A stretch of DNA of 64,000 nt from Streptomyces typhae (GTDB taxonomy: Bacteria > Actinomycetota > Actinomycetes > Streptomycetales > Streptomycetaceae), in contig NZ_WPNZ01000001.1 of assembly GCF_009755605.1 (NCBI RefSeq), forward strand, positions 806,001-870,000, given 5' to 3'. Positions 24,860-31,932 of the stretch are shown piece by piece. The first letter of the stretch is position 1, and the number at the start of each line of letters is the position of its first letter. The notes under the pieces are model-generated. The model did no database searches. It was not told the DNA's origin and saw only the letters and a program-made list of their open reading frames with translations. Position numbers and translations under genes: made by a program.

Positions 24860-24889
24860 CCGGGACCGCCCTGCCGGGTGGGCGCCCGG

Positions 24890-25687
24890 CTACCGGGGCG
24901 GTGACCAGGGACGCCCCTCCATGAGGTCGCCGAGGCCCGCCCACGCGAAGTTCATCAGGGTCGCCGCGGCCTGGTGCGCGGACACCGTCGTCTCGGTGTT
25001 GGCCCAGCCCGCGAGCGACTCGGCCGCGCCCACCAGGGCGTGGGCGAGGCCCGCGACCTCCCGGTCCGGCAGCGAGGGGTCGTGGTGGGCGGCACGGGCG
25101 GCCGCGGCGATGAGCGCGGTCACGAAGGTGACGATCTCCTCGCGCATGACGTTGACCTCGGCGGCGAACGGCTCGCCGACGGTACGGGCCTGGCTGTGCA
25201 GCACCGCCCAGGCGTCGGGGTGCTCGGCGGTGTGCGCGAAGAACGCACGCAGGCCGTCCCAGAGCTGACGGTCGGCGGGCGCGTCCGGGGTGACGGCGTC
25301 GCGGACGGCCTCGACGAGGGCAGCGGACTCCCGCCGGATGCAGGCGGTGAAGAGGTCCTCCTTGGAGTTCAGATACAGATACACGAGCGGCTTGGAGACT
25401 CCGGCGAGCTCCGCGATCTCGTCCATGGACGCGGCGCGGTAGCCGCGCTGTCCGAAGGTGCGCACCGCCGCGTCGAGCATCTGCCGCTCCCGCACGGCAC
25501 GCGGCATCCGTTTCTGCCGCACCACCCTGTCCCCGCCCTTCGCCGCCTGCACCGCCTGCACCGCCTGCTTCGGCTTCGTCGCCTTCTTCGGCTTCGCAGG
25601 CTTCGCCGCCTTGACGGGCTTCGCCGCCTTCACGGGCTTCGCGGGCTTCGCCGCCTTCGCAGCCCGCACGGTCTTCACATCCGCCAC
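24890..25687 (-). CDS. TetR-family regulator with lysine-rich N-terminal tail
   Basis: The 265-residue product has a standard TetR HTH (MDEIAELAGVSKPLVYLYL) after residue ~75 and an all-helical ligand domain behind it. It is preceded by a tail of repeated KAAKPAKP motifs, similar to histone H1-like Streptomyces proteins, which could strengthen non-specific DNA binding. GTG 25687 is preferred: a GGGGGCCGGA ribosome site precedes it and the tail belongs to one low-complexity block. It converges on the FabG/MaoC operon, which it probably controls through the TTACT/AGTAA sites. Confidence 0.8.
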   Translation of the reverse strand: MADVKTVRAAKAAKPAKPVKAAKPVKAAKPAKPKKATKPKQAVQAVQAAKGGDRVVRQKRMPRAVRERQMLDAAVRTFGQRGYRAASMDEIAELAGVSKPLVYLYLNSKEDLFTACIRRESAALVEAVRDAVTPDAPADRQLWDGLRAFFAHTAEHPDAWAVLHSQARTVGEPFAAEVNVMREEIVTFVTALIAAAARAAHHDPSLPDREVAGLAHALVGAAESLAGWANTETTVSAHQAAATLMNFAWAGLGDLMEGRPWSPPR

Positions 25688-25872
25688 TCCGGCCCCCGCC
25701 TTCCGCACCAACCGTCCACCGGTCAGCGTACGGCGACCTGCGCCCCACCCGTGGGTCACCCGGGGGTCACCGGCGGCCAGGAAACCTCCGCCGCGCAGAT
25801 CCCCCCGGACGAGCGGGTCCCCTGGGCCGAACAGATCACTGCTGTTTCGCCACGCTCGCACCCCGATGAGGC

Positions 25873-25886
25873 TCGAAACCGTTCGA
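25873..25886 (+). promoter_or_regulatory. inverted repeat upstream of the chaplin gene
   Basis: TCGAA-ACCG-TTCGA lies 26 bp before the chaplin ATG. Its arms are separated by 4 bases, which does not fit the LexA box. It could be the operator of an unknown developmental regulator. The remaining gap back to 25688 shows nothing further. Confidence 0.35.
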
Positions 25887-25911
25887 CGTTCTCTCAGCAG
25901 GAGGTAAGCCC

Positions 25912-26157
25912 ATGCGCAAGCGCGCGTTCTTCGCCGCAGCGGCCCTCGCCGCGACCGTCGTCATCGGCGGTGCCGGCGCCGCGGCAGCGGACCCCGACCC
26001 GGACGCCGTCGCCGGTGTCGCGAACTCCCCCGGTGTGATCTCCGGCAACGCGGTGCAGCTCCCGATCGACGTCGGCGCCAACGTCTGCGGCACCACCCTC
26101 GACATCCTCGGGGCTCTCAACCCGGCGACCGGCAACCAGTGCAAGAACGACCAGTGA
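25912..26157 (+). CDS. short chaplin
   Basis: The 81-residue precursor has a signal peptide (MRKRAFFAAAALAATVV, ending AAAA) and one chaplin domain: GVANSPGVISGNAVQLPID, then two cysteines (VCG, QCK) that form the usual disulfide. Short chaplins self-assemble into amyloid fibres on aerial hyphae and spores and lower surface tension. CAGGAGGT is 8 bp before ATG 25912. The single domain and lack of an LPXTG signal place it with the short ChpD-H type. Confidence 0.9.
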   Translation: MRKRAFFAAAALAATVVIGGAGAAAADPDPDAVAGVANSPGVISGNAVQLPIDVGANVCGTTLDILGALNPATGNQCKNDQ

Positions 26158-26191
26158 CCGCAACGACGGCTCCCCGGCGCACCGCATGAGA

Positions 26192-26223
26192 ACGGCCCCT
26201 CCGCGAGAACGCGGAGGGGCCGT
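26192..26223. terminator. bidirectional terminator chaplin / symporter
   Basis: A perfect 14-bp stem, ACGGCCCCTCCGCG (26192-26205) with 26210-26223, over an AGAA tetraloop between the two convergent genes. Confidence 0.85.
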
Positions 26224-26244
26224 CGGGCCGTTCGAGAGGGACGA

Positions 26245-27573
26245 TCAGGCGGCGGCGGGCGCCACACCCGGCTCGTCCACCGGCGACGCCGTGGCGTTGT
26301 CGTACGCCTCGCGGTCGAGGATGTTCTCCCGCGCGGCCACGATCAGCGGCGCGACGACCTGCCCGGCCACGTTGGTGGCGGTGCGCATCATGTCGAGGAC
26401 CGGGTCGATGGCGAGCAGCAGGCCGACGCCCTCCATGGGCAGGCCGAGCGTGGAGAGGGTCAGGGTCAGCATGACCGTCGCACCGGTCAGACCGGCCGTG
26501 GCGGCGGAGCCGACGACCGAGACGAACGCGATGAGCACGTACTCCTTGACGCCCATGTTCACGTCGAAGATCTGCGCGACGAAGATCGCGGCGATCGCCG
26601 GGTAGATCGCGGCGCAGCCGTCCATCTTGGTGGTGGCGCCGAACGGCACCGCGAAGGAGGTGTACTCCTTCGGCACGCCGAGGCGCTCGGTGACCTTCTG
26701 GGTGAGCGGCATCGTGCCCACCGAGGAGCGCGAGACGAACGCGAGCTGGATGGCCGGCCAGGCGCCCTTGAAGAACTGCCAGGGGTTGACCTTGGCGACG
26801 GTGGCGAGCAGCAGCGGGTAGACGCCGAAGAGCACCAGGGCGCAGCCGATGTAGATGTCGGCGGTGAACGTCGCGTACTTGCTGATCAGGTTCCAGCCGT
26901 AGTCGGCGATGGCGAAGCCGATGAGGCCGACGGTGCCGATCGGGGACAGCTTGATGACCCACCACAGGGCCTTCTGCAGCAGCGCGAGGACGGCCTCGCT
27001 GAGGTCGAGGATCGGCTTGGCCTTCTCGTCGCCGATCTTCAGTACGGCGACGCCGGCGACGGCGGCCATGAAGACGATCTGGAGGACGTTCAGCTCGGTG
27101 AAGGGCGTGACGACGTCGGTCGGGATGATCCCGGTGAGGAAGTCGATCCAGGAGCCCTCGTGCTCGGGCTTCGAGCCGTCCTTCGGGGTGAGTCCCGTGC
27201 CGGAGCCCGGGTTGGTGACCAGGCCGATGACCAGGCCGATCGCGACCGCGATCAGCGAGGTGATCATGAACCAGAGCAGCGTGCGGGTCGCGAGCCGGGC
27301 GGCGTTGTTGACCTTCCGCAGGTTGGTGATCGAGATCAGGATGGCGAAGAACACCAGCGGGGCCACGGCCAGCTTCAGCAGGCCGATGAAGGTGTCACCG
27401 ACCTTGGAGAGGGTGGTGACCAGCCAGCCGATGTCCTGGCTGCGGGCGAGCCAGCCGAGCAGCACGCCGAGGACCAGACCGCCGAGGATCTGGGCCCAGA
27501 AGGGGATCTTGAGGAACTTGGGTATCCGGAACCCGGACTTGGGCTCGGTGGGGGACGCGGAATTCGCGGACAC
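26245..27573 (-). CDS. dicarboxylate/amino acid:cation symporter (SDF family)
   Basis: The 442-residue protein matches GltP/DctA/TcyP-type secondary transporters. It has about eight membrane segments, the serine-rich reentrant loop AFVSRSSVGTMPLT, the KMDGCAAIYPAIAAIF helix and a final VAGQVVAPLIVAARENI segment. GTG 27573 is chosen for the GGAG 7 bp upstream; GTG 27579 is the alternative. A cysteine-rich leader peptide lies 93 bp upstream in the same direction, so cystine is a plausible substrate (the Bacillus TcyP protein is in this family). Glutamate or dicarboxylates are equally possible from sequence. Confidence 0.85.
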   Translation of the reverse strand: MSANSASPTEPKSGFRIPKFLKIPFWAQILGGLVLGVLLGWLARSQDIGWLVTTLSKVGDTFIGLLKLAVAPLVFFAILISITNLRKVNNAARLATRTLLWFMITSLIAVAIGLVIGLVTNPGSGTGLTPKDGSKPEHEGSWIDFLTGIIPTDVVTPFTELNVLQIVFMAAVAGVAVLKIGDEKAKPILDLSEAVLALLQKALWWVIKLSPIGTVGLIGFAIADYGWNLISKYATFTADIYIGCALVLFGVYPLLLATVAKVNPWQFFKGAWPAIQLAFVSRSSVGTMPLTQKVTERLGVPKEYTSFAVPFGATTKMDGCAAIYPAIAAIFVAQIFDVNMGVKEYVLIAFVSVVGSAATAGLTGATVMLTLTLSTLGLPMEGVGLLLAIDPVLDMMRTATNVAGQVVAPLIVAARENILDREAYDNATASPVDEPGVAPAAA

Positions 27574-27666
27574 GGACACACTCCGGTGATGACGGGGGAC
27601 GTGAGGGAGCGGCGACCGCGAAGGGCCGGCGGGCACCGCTGCAAGGGTCTGTTCGAGGGTTCGGTC

Positions 27667-27771
27667 TCAGACGCGGCAACAGGCCGCGGACATGCAGCGG
27701 CAGAGATCGACATGCAGGCGCGCCACGAGCAGGGTGCCCATGGCAGTGCGGTGCGCGGCTGCTGTCTTCAT
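27667..27771 (-). CDS. cysteine-rich leader peptide (HVDL type)
   Basis: A 34-residue peptide with C-terminal core RLHVDLCRCMSAACCRV contains four cysteines in its last eleven residues. It matches the actinobacterial leader-peptide type with an HVDL motif found upstream of sulfur-metabolism genes. The gene has no ribosome site. Instead TTGATG and TTAACG, 17 bp apart, end nine bases before ATG 27771, suggesting a leaderless transcript. It lies directly upstream of the symporter gene. Ribosome stalling at the Cys codons could regulate the transporter; this is inference. Confidence 0.65.
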   Translation of the reverse strand: MKTAAAHRTAMGTLLVARLHVDLCRCMSAACCRV

Positions 27772-27856
27772 GTCGAACACGTTAACACTTGAACTTTGAG
27801 CACATCAAAGGACTTGTTTGGGATAAGGCGGCCCCAAGGGTCCCAGAAACAGCGAA

Positions 27857-27893
27857 AACCCGGTACCGGAGCGGCAAGCTCCAGTACCGGGTT
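27857..27893. terminator. hairpin terminator of the DUF4229 gene
   Basis: A 16-bp stem with one mismatch (arms containing CCCGGTACCGGAGC and GCTCCAGTACCGGG) over a GGCAA loop. On the minus strand it is followed by TTTTCG, fitting termination of the gene ending at 27955. Confidence 0.8.
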
Positions 27894-27954
27894 TCCTTAC
27901 GTGTGACGAACCTTACGGCCCCGCGACGCGCGCTGACGGCTCCGCGACGCGCGC

Positions 27955-28248
27955 TTACGGCTTCGCGGTGCGCGCCGCGTCGTCGGCGACGTCCTCCTGC
28001 GTACGGTTGCGCTCCAGGCCCGCCTTGACGTCGTTGACCTTGGCCACGACCTTCTCCGACGCGCGGTCGCGCTCCTTGCGCAGCACGACGAAGCTGATCG
28101 GCGCGGAGACGACGAGGGCGAGCAGGGCCACCCACAGCAGGTTGGACCCGCCGAGGCCGCGGGGCACGATGCCGGAGTAGACGAGGCCCCAGACGACCAA
28201 GAAGCAGCCCGCGAAGATCCCGAGGCGCATCAGCGTGTAGCGGAGCAT
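27955..28248 (-). CDS. DUF4229 membrane protein
   Basis: The 97-residue product has two membrane segments (IFAGCFLVVWGLVYSG; LLWVALLALVVSAPISFVVL) and a charged C-terminal helix (RKERDRASEKVVAKV), the DUF4229 pattern of unknown function. It ends the minus-strand menaquinone region, 73 bp after mqnE. ATG 28248 is chosen at the first hydrophobic segment. Confidence 0.75.
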   Translation of the reverse strand: MLRYTLMRLGIFAGCFLVVWGLVYSGIVPRGLGGSNLLWVALLALVVSAPISFVVLRKERDRASEKVVAKVNDVKAGLERNRTQEDVADDAARTAKP

Positions 28249-28321
28249 GTCAATCCACTCTTCCGTTCCGAAACAGAGCCTCTCCAGTGAAGCACGGGTG
28301 CCCGGCCCCACAGGAGGGGGG

Positions 28322-29485
28322 TCAGAACCGCATCGGCTGCGGCGCCTCGCGCAGTTCCCGGTCGGGGCCGGGGTACTCGCGGATCACCTCGTACCGGGTG
28401 TTGCGCTCGACCGGGCGGAACCCGGCCTCGCGGATGAGGTCGAGCAGGTCGTCCCGGGTCAGCTTGTTCGGTGTGCCGAAGTTGTCCGCGTCGTGCGTGA
28501 TCTTGTACTCGACGACGGAGCCGTCCATGTCGTCCGCGCCGTGCTGGAGGGCGAGCTGGGCGGTGGCGACGCCGTGCATGACCCAGAAGACCTTGACGTG
28601 CGGCACGTTGTCGAAGAGCAGCCGGGAGACGGCGAAGGTCTTCAGGGCCTCGGCGCCGGAGGCCATCTTCGTGCGGGCCTGGAGCTTGTTGCGGACCTTG
28701 CCGTCCTTCATGTCCACGAAGTCGTGCTGGTAGCGCAGCGGGATGAAGACCTGGAAGCCGCCGGTCTCGTCCTGGAGCTCGCGCAGCCGAAGGACGTGGT
28801 CGACGCGGTGGCGGCGCTCCTCGATGTGGCCGTACAGCATCGTGGCCGGGGTCTTCAGACCCTTCTCGTGGGCGAGCCGGTGGATGCGGGACCAGTCCTC
28901 CCAGTGGGTGCGGTGGTCCACGATGTGCTGCCGGACCTCCCAGTCGAAGATCTCCGCGCCGCCGCCGGTGAGGGACTCAAGACCGGCGTCGATGAGCTCG
29001 TCGAGGATCTCGCTAGCGCTCAGCTTGGAGATGGTCTCGAAGTGGTGGATCTCGGTGGCCGTGAAGGCCTTCAGGGAGACGTCCGGCAGGGCGGCCTTCA
29101 GCTCGCGCAGGGAGCGCGGGTAGTAGCGCCACGGCAGGTTCGGGTGCAGGCCGTTGACGATGTGCAGCTCGGTGAGGTTCTCGCCCTCCATCGCCTTGGC
29201 GAGCTTCACCGCCTCCTCGATGCGCATCGTGTACGCGTCCTTCTCGCCCGGCTTGCGCTGGAACGAGCAGTAGGCGCAGGAGGCGGTGCACACGTTCGTC
29301 ATGTTCAGGTGACGGTTGACGTTGAAGTGCACGACGTCGCCGTTCTTGCGGGTGCGCACCTCGTGCGCGAGGCCGCCGAGCCAGGCCAGGTCGTCGGACT
29401 CGTACAGGGCGATGCCGTCCTCGCGGGACAGCCGCTCGCCGGAGCGGACCTTCTCCTCAAGGTCGCGCTTGAGCCCTGCGTCCAT
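28322..29485 (-). CDS. mqnE: aminofutalosine synthase MqnE (radical SAM)
   Basis: The enzyme joins 3-[(1-carboxyvinyl)oxy]benzoate with the adenosyl group of S-adenosylmethionine to make 6-amino-6-deoxyfutalosine, an early step of the futalosine menaquinone pathway. The 387-residue length is typical. Cys66, Cys70 and Cys73 (CTASCAYC) bind the [4Fe-4S] cluster, and ESLTGGGAEIF plus TPATMLYGHIEE fit MqnE rather than MqnC. AGAGGT precedes ATG 29485. It follows an Lrp/AsnC gene on the same strand with ubiX, mqnP and ubiD just beyond. Confidence 0.9.
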   Translation of the reverse strand: MDAGLKRDLEEKVRSGERLSREDGIALYESDDLAWLGGLAHEVRTRKNGDVVHFNVNRHLNMTNVCTASCAYCSFQRKPGEKDAYTMRIEEAVKLAKAMEGENLTELHIVNGLHPNLPWRYYPRSLRELKAALPDVSLKAFTATEIHHFETISKLSASEILDELIDAGLESLTGGGAEIFDWEVRQHIVDHRTHWEDWSRIHRLAHEKGLKTPATMLYGHIEERRHRVDHVLRLRELQDETGGFQVFIPLRYQHDFVDMKDGKVRNKLQARTKMASGAEALKTFAVSRLLFDNVPHVKVFWVMHGVATAQLALQHGADDMDGSVVEYKITHDADNFGTPNKLTRDDLLDLIREAGFRPVERNTRYEVIREYPGPDRELREAPQPMRF

Positions 29486-29548
29486 TGCCGTACCTCTTGT
29501 TTCTCCGACGACCTGCCGACAGACCCGACCAACCGTACCCCCCGGCGG

Positions 29549-30004
29549 TCAGACCTCCTCGGGGAGCTCCCCGACCCGGTTCTCCCACTTCGTGGAGAGC
29601 ACGATCGTGGTGCGCGTGCGCGAGACGCCGCGGGTTCCGCTGAGCCTGCGGATGGTCTTCTCCAGGCCGTCCACGTCGGAGGCGCGCACCTTGAGCATGT
29701 ACGAGTCGTCGCCCGCGATGAACCAGCAGTCCTCGATCTCGTGCAGGTCCCGCAGCCGCCGGGCCACGTCCTCGTGGTCGGCGGCGTCGGAGAGGGAGAT
29801 GCCGATCAGCGCGGTGACGCCGAGGCCGAGGGAGGCGGAGTCGACCGTCGCGCGGTAGCCGGTGATGACACCGGCCGCCTCCAGGCGGTTGATGCGGTCG
29901 GTGACGCTGGGGCCGGAGAGGCCGACGAGGCGCCCGAGCTCGGCGTAGGAGGCGCGGCCGTTCTCGCGCAGAGCCTGGATGAGCTGCCTGTCCACGGCGT
30001 CCAT
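29549..30004 (-). CDS. Lrp/AsnC-family transcriptional regulator
   Basis: The 151-residue protein has the standard N-terminal HTH (SYAELGRLVGLSGPSVTDRI, then NRLEAAGVITGY) and a C-terminal RAM effector domain (DDSYMLKVRASDVDGLEKTI). Such regulators form octamers and sense amino acids. ATG 30004 follows GAAAGG. It lies between mqnE and the ubiX-mqnP-ubiD genes and has an inverted repeat in its own promoter, so it likely autoregulates. Control of menaquinone genes is only suggested by position. Confidence 0.9.
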   Translation of the reverse strand: MDAVDRQLIQALRENGRASYAELGRLVGLSGPSVTDRINRLEAAGVITGYRATVDSASLGLGVTALIGISLSDAADHEDVARRLRDLHEIEDCWFIAGDDSYMLKVRASDVDGLEKTIRRLSGTRGVSRTRTTIVLSTKWENRVGELPEEV

Positions 30005-30040
30005 AGGGCGAAGCCTTTCATTATTTAGCGTTTTCGAGAG

Positions 30041-30052
30041 TCTACGTGTAGA
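30041..30052. promoter_or_regulatory. inverted repeat in the lrp divergent promoter
   Basis: TCTAC-GT-GTAGA lies in an AT-rich stretch between the Lrp gene and the small basic-protein gene. Its size and location fit an Lrp/AsnC half-site pair used for autoregulation. Confidence 0.45.
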
Positions 30053-30141
30053 ATCTAAGGCGTAACAGGGTCTAGGCCCTGCGAATCTTCCGAAAACTCA
30101 ACCGATCAACGACGATCCTTCGAACTTTCAGGAGTGTTTCC

Positions 30142-30270
30142 GTGTACACGATCGAGATGGCCTACGCCCGTATGCGCGAGCTGCAGGACATGGCCAACCG
30201 CTCGCGTGCCCACCAGCCCGCCACCGCCGTGCGCAAGGCCAAGAAGCAGCGCGCCGCGAAGAAGCGCTAA
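30142..30270 (+). CDS. 42-aa basic protein
   Basis: GTG 30142 with TCAGGAG upstream encodes a 42-residue protein: an amphipathic helix (YTIEMAYARMRELQDMANRS) followed by a very basic end (KAKKQRAAKKR). It is divergent from the Lrp gene and overlaps the 3' end of ubiX by four bases. The strong ribosome site and biased composition support a real gene. It may bind nucleic acid, but nothing firmer can be said. Confidence 0.65.
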   Translation: MYTIEMAYARMRELQDMANRSRAHQPATAVRKAKKQRAAKKR

Positions 30271-30983
30271 TCCGCACGGGAGCTTTCCCCACGGGAGCTT
30301 CCCGCTCGGGAGCTTTCCTCACGGGAGCTTCCGAGCTCTCCCTCCCACCGGCGGTACAGCGAGTGCGGCACCCCTGCCGCATCGAGCACCCGCCCCGCGA
30401 CGAAGTCCACCAGATCCTGGATGTGCGTCGCCCCCGCGTAGAACGCCGGAGAGGCGGGCAGCACGACCGCGCCCGCCTCGTCCAGGCCCACCAGGTGTTT
30501 CAGTGTCTGCCCGTTCAGCGGCGTCTCCCGTACGCAGACCACGAGCCGCCTGCCCTCCTTGAGCGTCACGCTCGCCGAGCGCTGGAGCAGGTCCTTCGAG
30601 AGCCCGAGCGCCACCCCCGCCACACAGGCCGTGGACGCCGGCACGATCAGCATCCCCTTCGACGGGTACGAACCCGACGACGGCCCCGCCGCCAGGTCCC
30701 CCGCCGCCCAGTACCGCACGTCGTCCGTGCGGACCGCGAACGTCCCGGGCTTGCCGTCCGCACCGCGGGCCAGCCACTCCGCCAAGTCCTCACGCCAGTG
30801 CGCGTCCCGGAACGAGATGCCCGTCTCGTCGAGCAGTGTCAGGCGCGAGGCCCGCGACACCACCAGGTCCACACTCTCCCCGGCCGCGAGCAGCGCCCGC
30901 AGCACCGAGGCGGCGTACGGCGTCCCGGAAGCGCCGGACACCCCCACGATCCAAGGCCTACGCTGCGTATCTCCTGCGTTCAC
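30267..30983 (-). CDS. ubiX: UbiX-like flavin prenyltransferase
   Basis: UbiX makes the prenylated FMN cofactor needed by UbiD decarboxylases. The protein shows the N-terminal GVSGASGTPYAASVLRAL motif, the SKGMLIVPASTACVAGVALG region and LVVCVRETPLNG. It belongs to the menaquinone-type group in futalosine clusters. The last ~20 residues (GSSREESSRAGSSRGESS) come from a four-copy 15-16-bp repeat and are not part of the usual fold. GTG 30983 follows GCAGGAG-like sequence only weakly. The mqnP gene ends 43 bp upstream. Confidence 0.85.
   Translation of the reverse strand: MNAGDTQRRPWIVGVSGASGTPYAASVLRALLAAGESVDLVVSRASRLTLLDETGISFRDAHWREDLAEWLARGADGKPGTFAVRTDDVRYWAAGDLAAGPSSGSYPSKGMLIVPASTACVAGVALGLSKDLLQRSASVTLKEGRRLVVCVRETPLNGQTLKHLVGLDEAGAVVLPASPAFYAGATHIQDLVDFVAGRVLDAAGVPHSLYRRWEGELGSSREESSRAGSSRGESSRAD
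30276..30335. repeat. four 15-16-bp repeats forming the UbiX tail
   Basis: ACGGGAGCTTTCCCC-type units start at 30276, 30291, 30307 and 30321. They encode Ser/Arg/Glu repeats at the C terminus of UbiX and end seven bases from its stop codon. Confidence 0.85.
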
Positions 30984-31026
30984 ACCGTGAAGCCTATCCC
31001 CGGCGGCACGGGCCCGCCCCGGCCCC

Positions 31027-31932
31027 TCAGACCGTGAGGCCCCGCAGCAGCAGATCGAGCAGCGCGCAGACGAAGAGCGCTATCCCGATGAAGCCGTTGA
31101 CCTGGAAGAAGGCACGGTTGAGGCGGGAGAGGTCGTGCGGGCGCACGAGGGTGTGTTCGTACACGAAAGCGCCCGCGACGATCAGCAGCCCCAGCCAGAA
31201 GAAAGCGCCCGCGCCGGTGACGACCGCGTACCAGACGAACAGGCCCGTCGTCACCGCGTGACAGGCGCGGGCGCCCCGGATCGCGCCCGGGATCCCGAAC
31301 CGCGCGGGCACCGACATGACGCCCACCTCCCGGTCGGTCTCCACGTCCTGGCAGGCGTAGATGAGATCGAAGCCGCCGATCCACACCCCCACCGCGAGGC
31401 CCAGGATCACCGCCGTCCACGACCACTCGCCGGTGACCGCGAGCCAGGCGCCGATCGGCCCGATGGCCTGCGCGAGTCCCAGGATCGCCTGCGGGAAGTT
31501 GGTGAACCGCTTGCCGTACGGATAGACCACCATCGGCACCACCGCGACCGGCGCGAGCGCCAGGCACAGCGGGTTGAGCAGGGCGGCGGAGCCCAGGAAG
31601 ACCACGAGCGCGATCAGCGCGCCGGTCCACGCGGACTTCACGCTCACGGCACCGGTGACCAGCTCGCGGTGCGCGGTGCGCGGATTGCGGGCGTCGATCT
31701 CCCGGTCGATGATCCGATTCGCGGCCATGGCGAAGGTGCGCAGACCGACCATGCAGATCGTCACCAGGAGCAGGCGCCCCCAGTGGATGTTCTTGTCCCA
31801 CTCGAACATCGCGGTCAGGGCGGCGATGTAGGCGAAGGGCAGCGCGAACACGGAGTGCTCGATCATGACCAGGCGCAGGAAGGCTTTGGTGCGCCCCGGC
31901 TGCCGCGGCAGCGCGGCGGATGCGGAACTCAC
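31027..31932 (-). CDS. mqnP: menaquinone prenyltransferase MqnP (UbiA family)
   Basis: This 301-residue integral membrane enzyme attaches the polyprenyl chain to the 1,4-dihydroxy-6-naphthoate-derived ring in the futalosine pathway. Both Asp-rich motifs of UbiA enzymes are present: NRIIDREIDARNPRT and DLIYACQDVETDREVG. They lie between eight to nine hydrophobic segments. The GTG start at 31932 overlaps the ubiD stop as GTGA, so the two are translationally coupled. Confidence 0.9.
   Translation of the reverse strand: MSSASAALPRQPGRTKAFLRLVMIEHSVFALPFAYIAALTAMFEWDKNIHWGRLLLVTICMVGLRTFAMAANRIIDREIDARNPRTAHRELVTGAVSVKSAWTGALIALVVFLGSAALLNPLCLALAPVAVVPMVVYPYGKRFTNFPQAILGLAQAIGPIGAWLAVTGEWSWTAVILGLAVGVWIGGFDLIYACQDVETDREVGVMSVPARFGIPGAIRGARACHAVTTGLFVWYAVVTGAGAFFWLGLLIVAGAFVYEHTLVRPHDLSRLNRAFFQVNGFIGIALFVCALLDLLLRGLTV

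Noticed and set aside
25873..25886. Second LexA box upstream of the chaplin
   Set aside because: The arms TCGAA/TTCGA are 4 bases apart instead of the spacing in GAAC-N4-GTTC.
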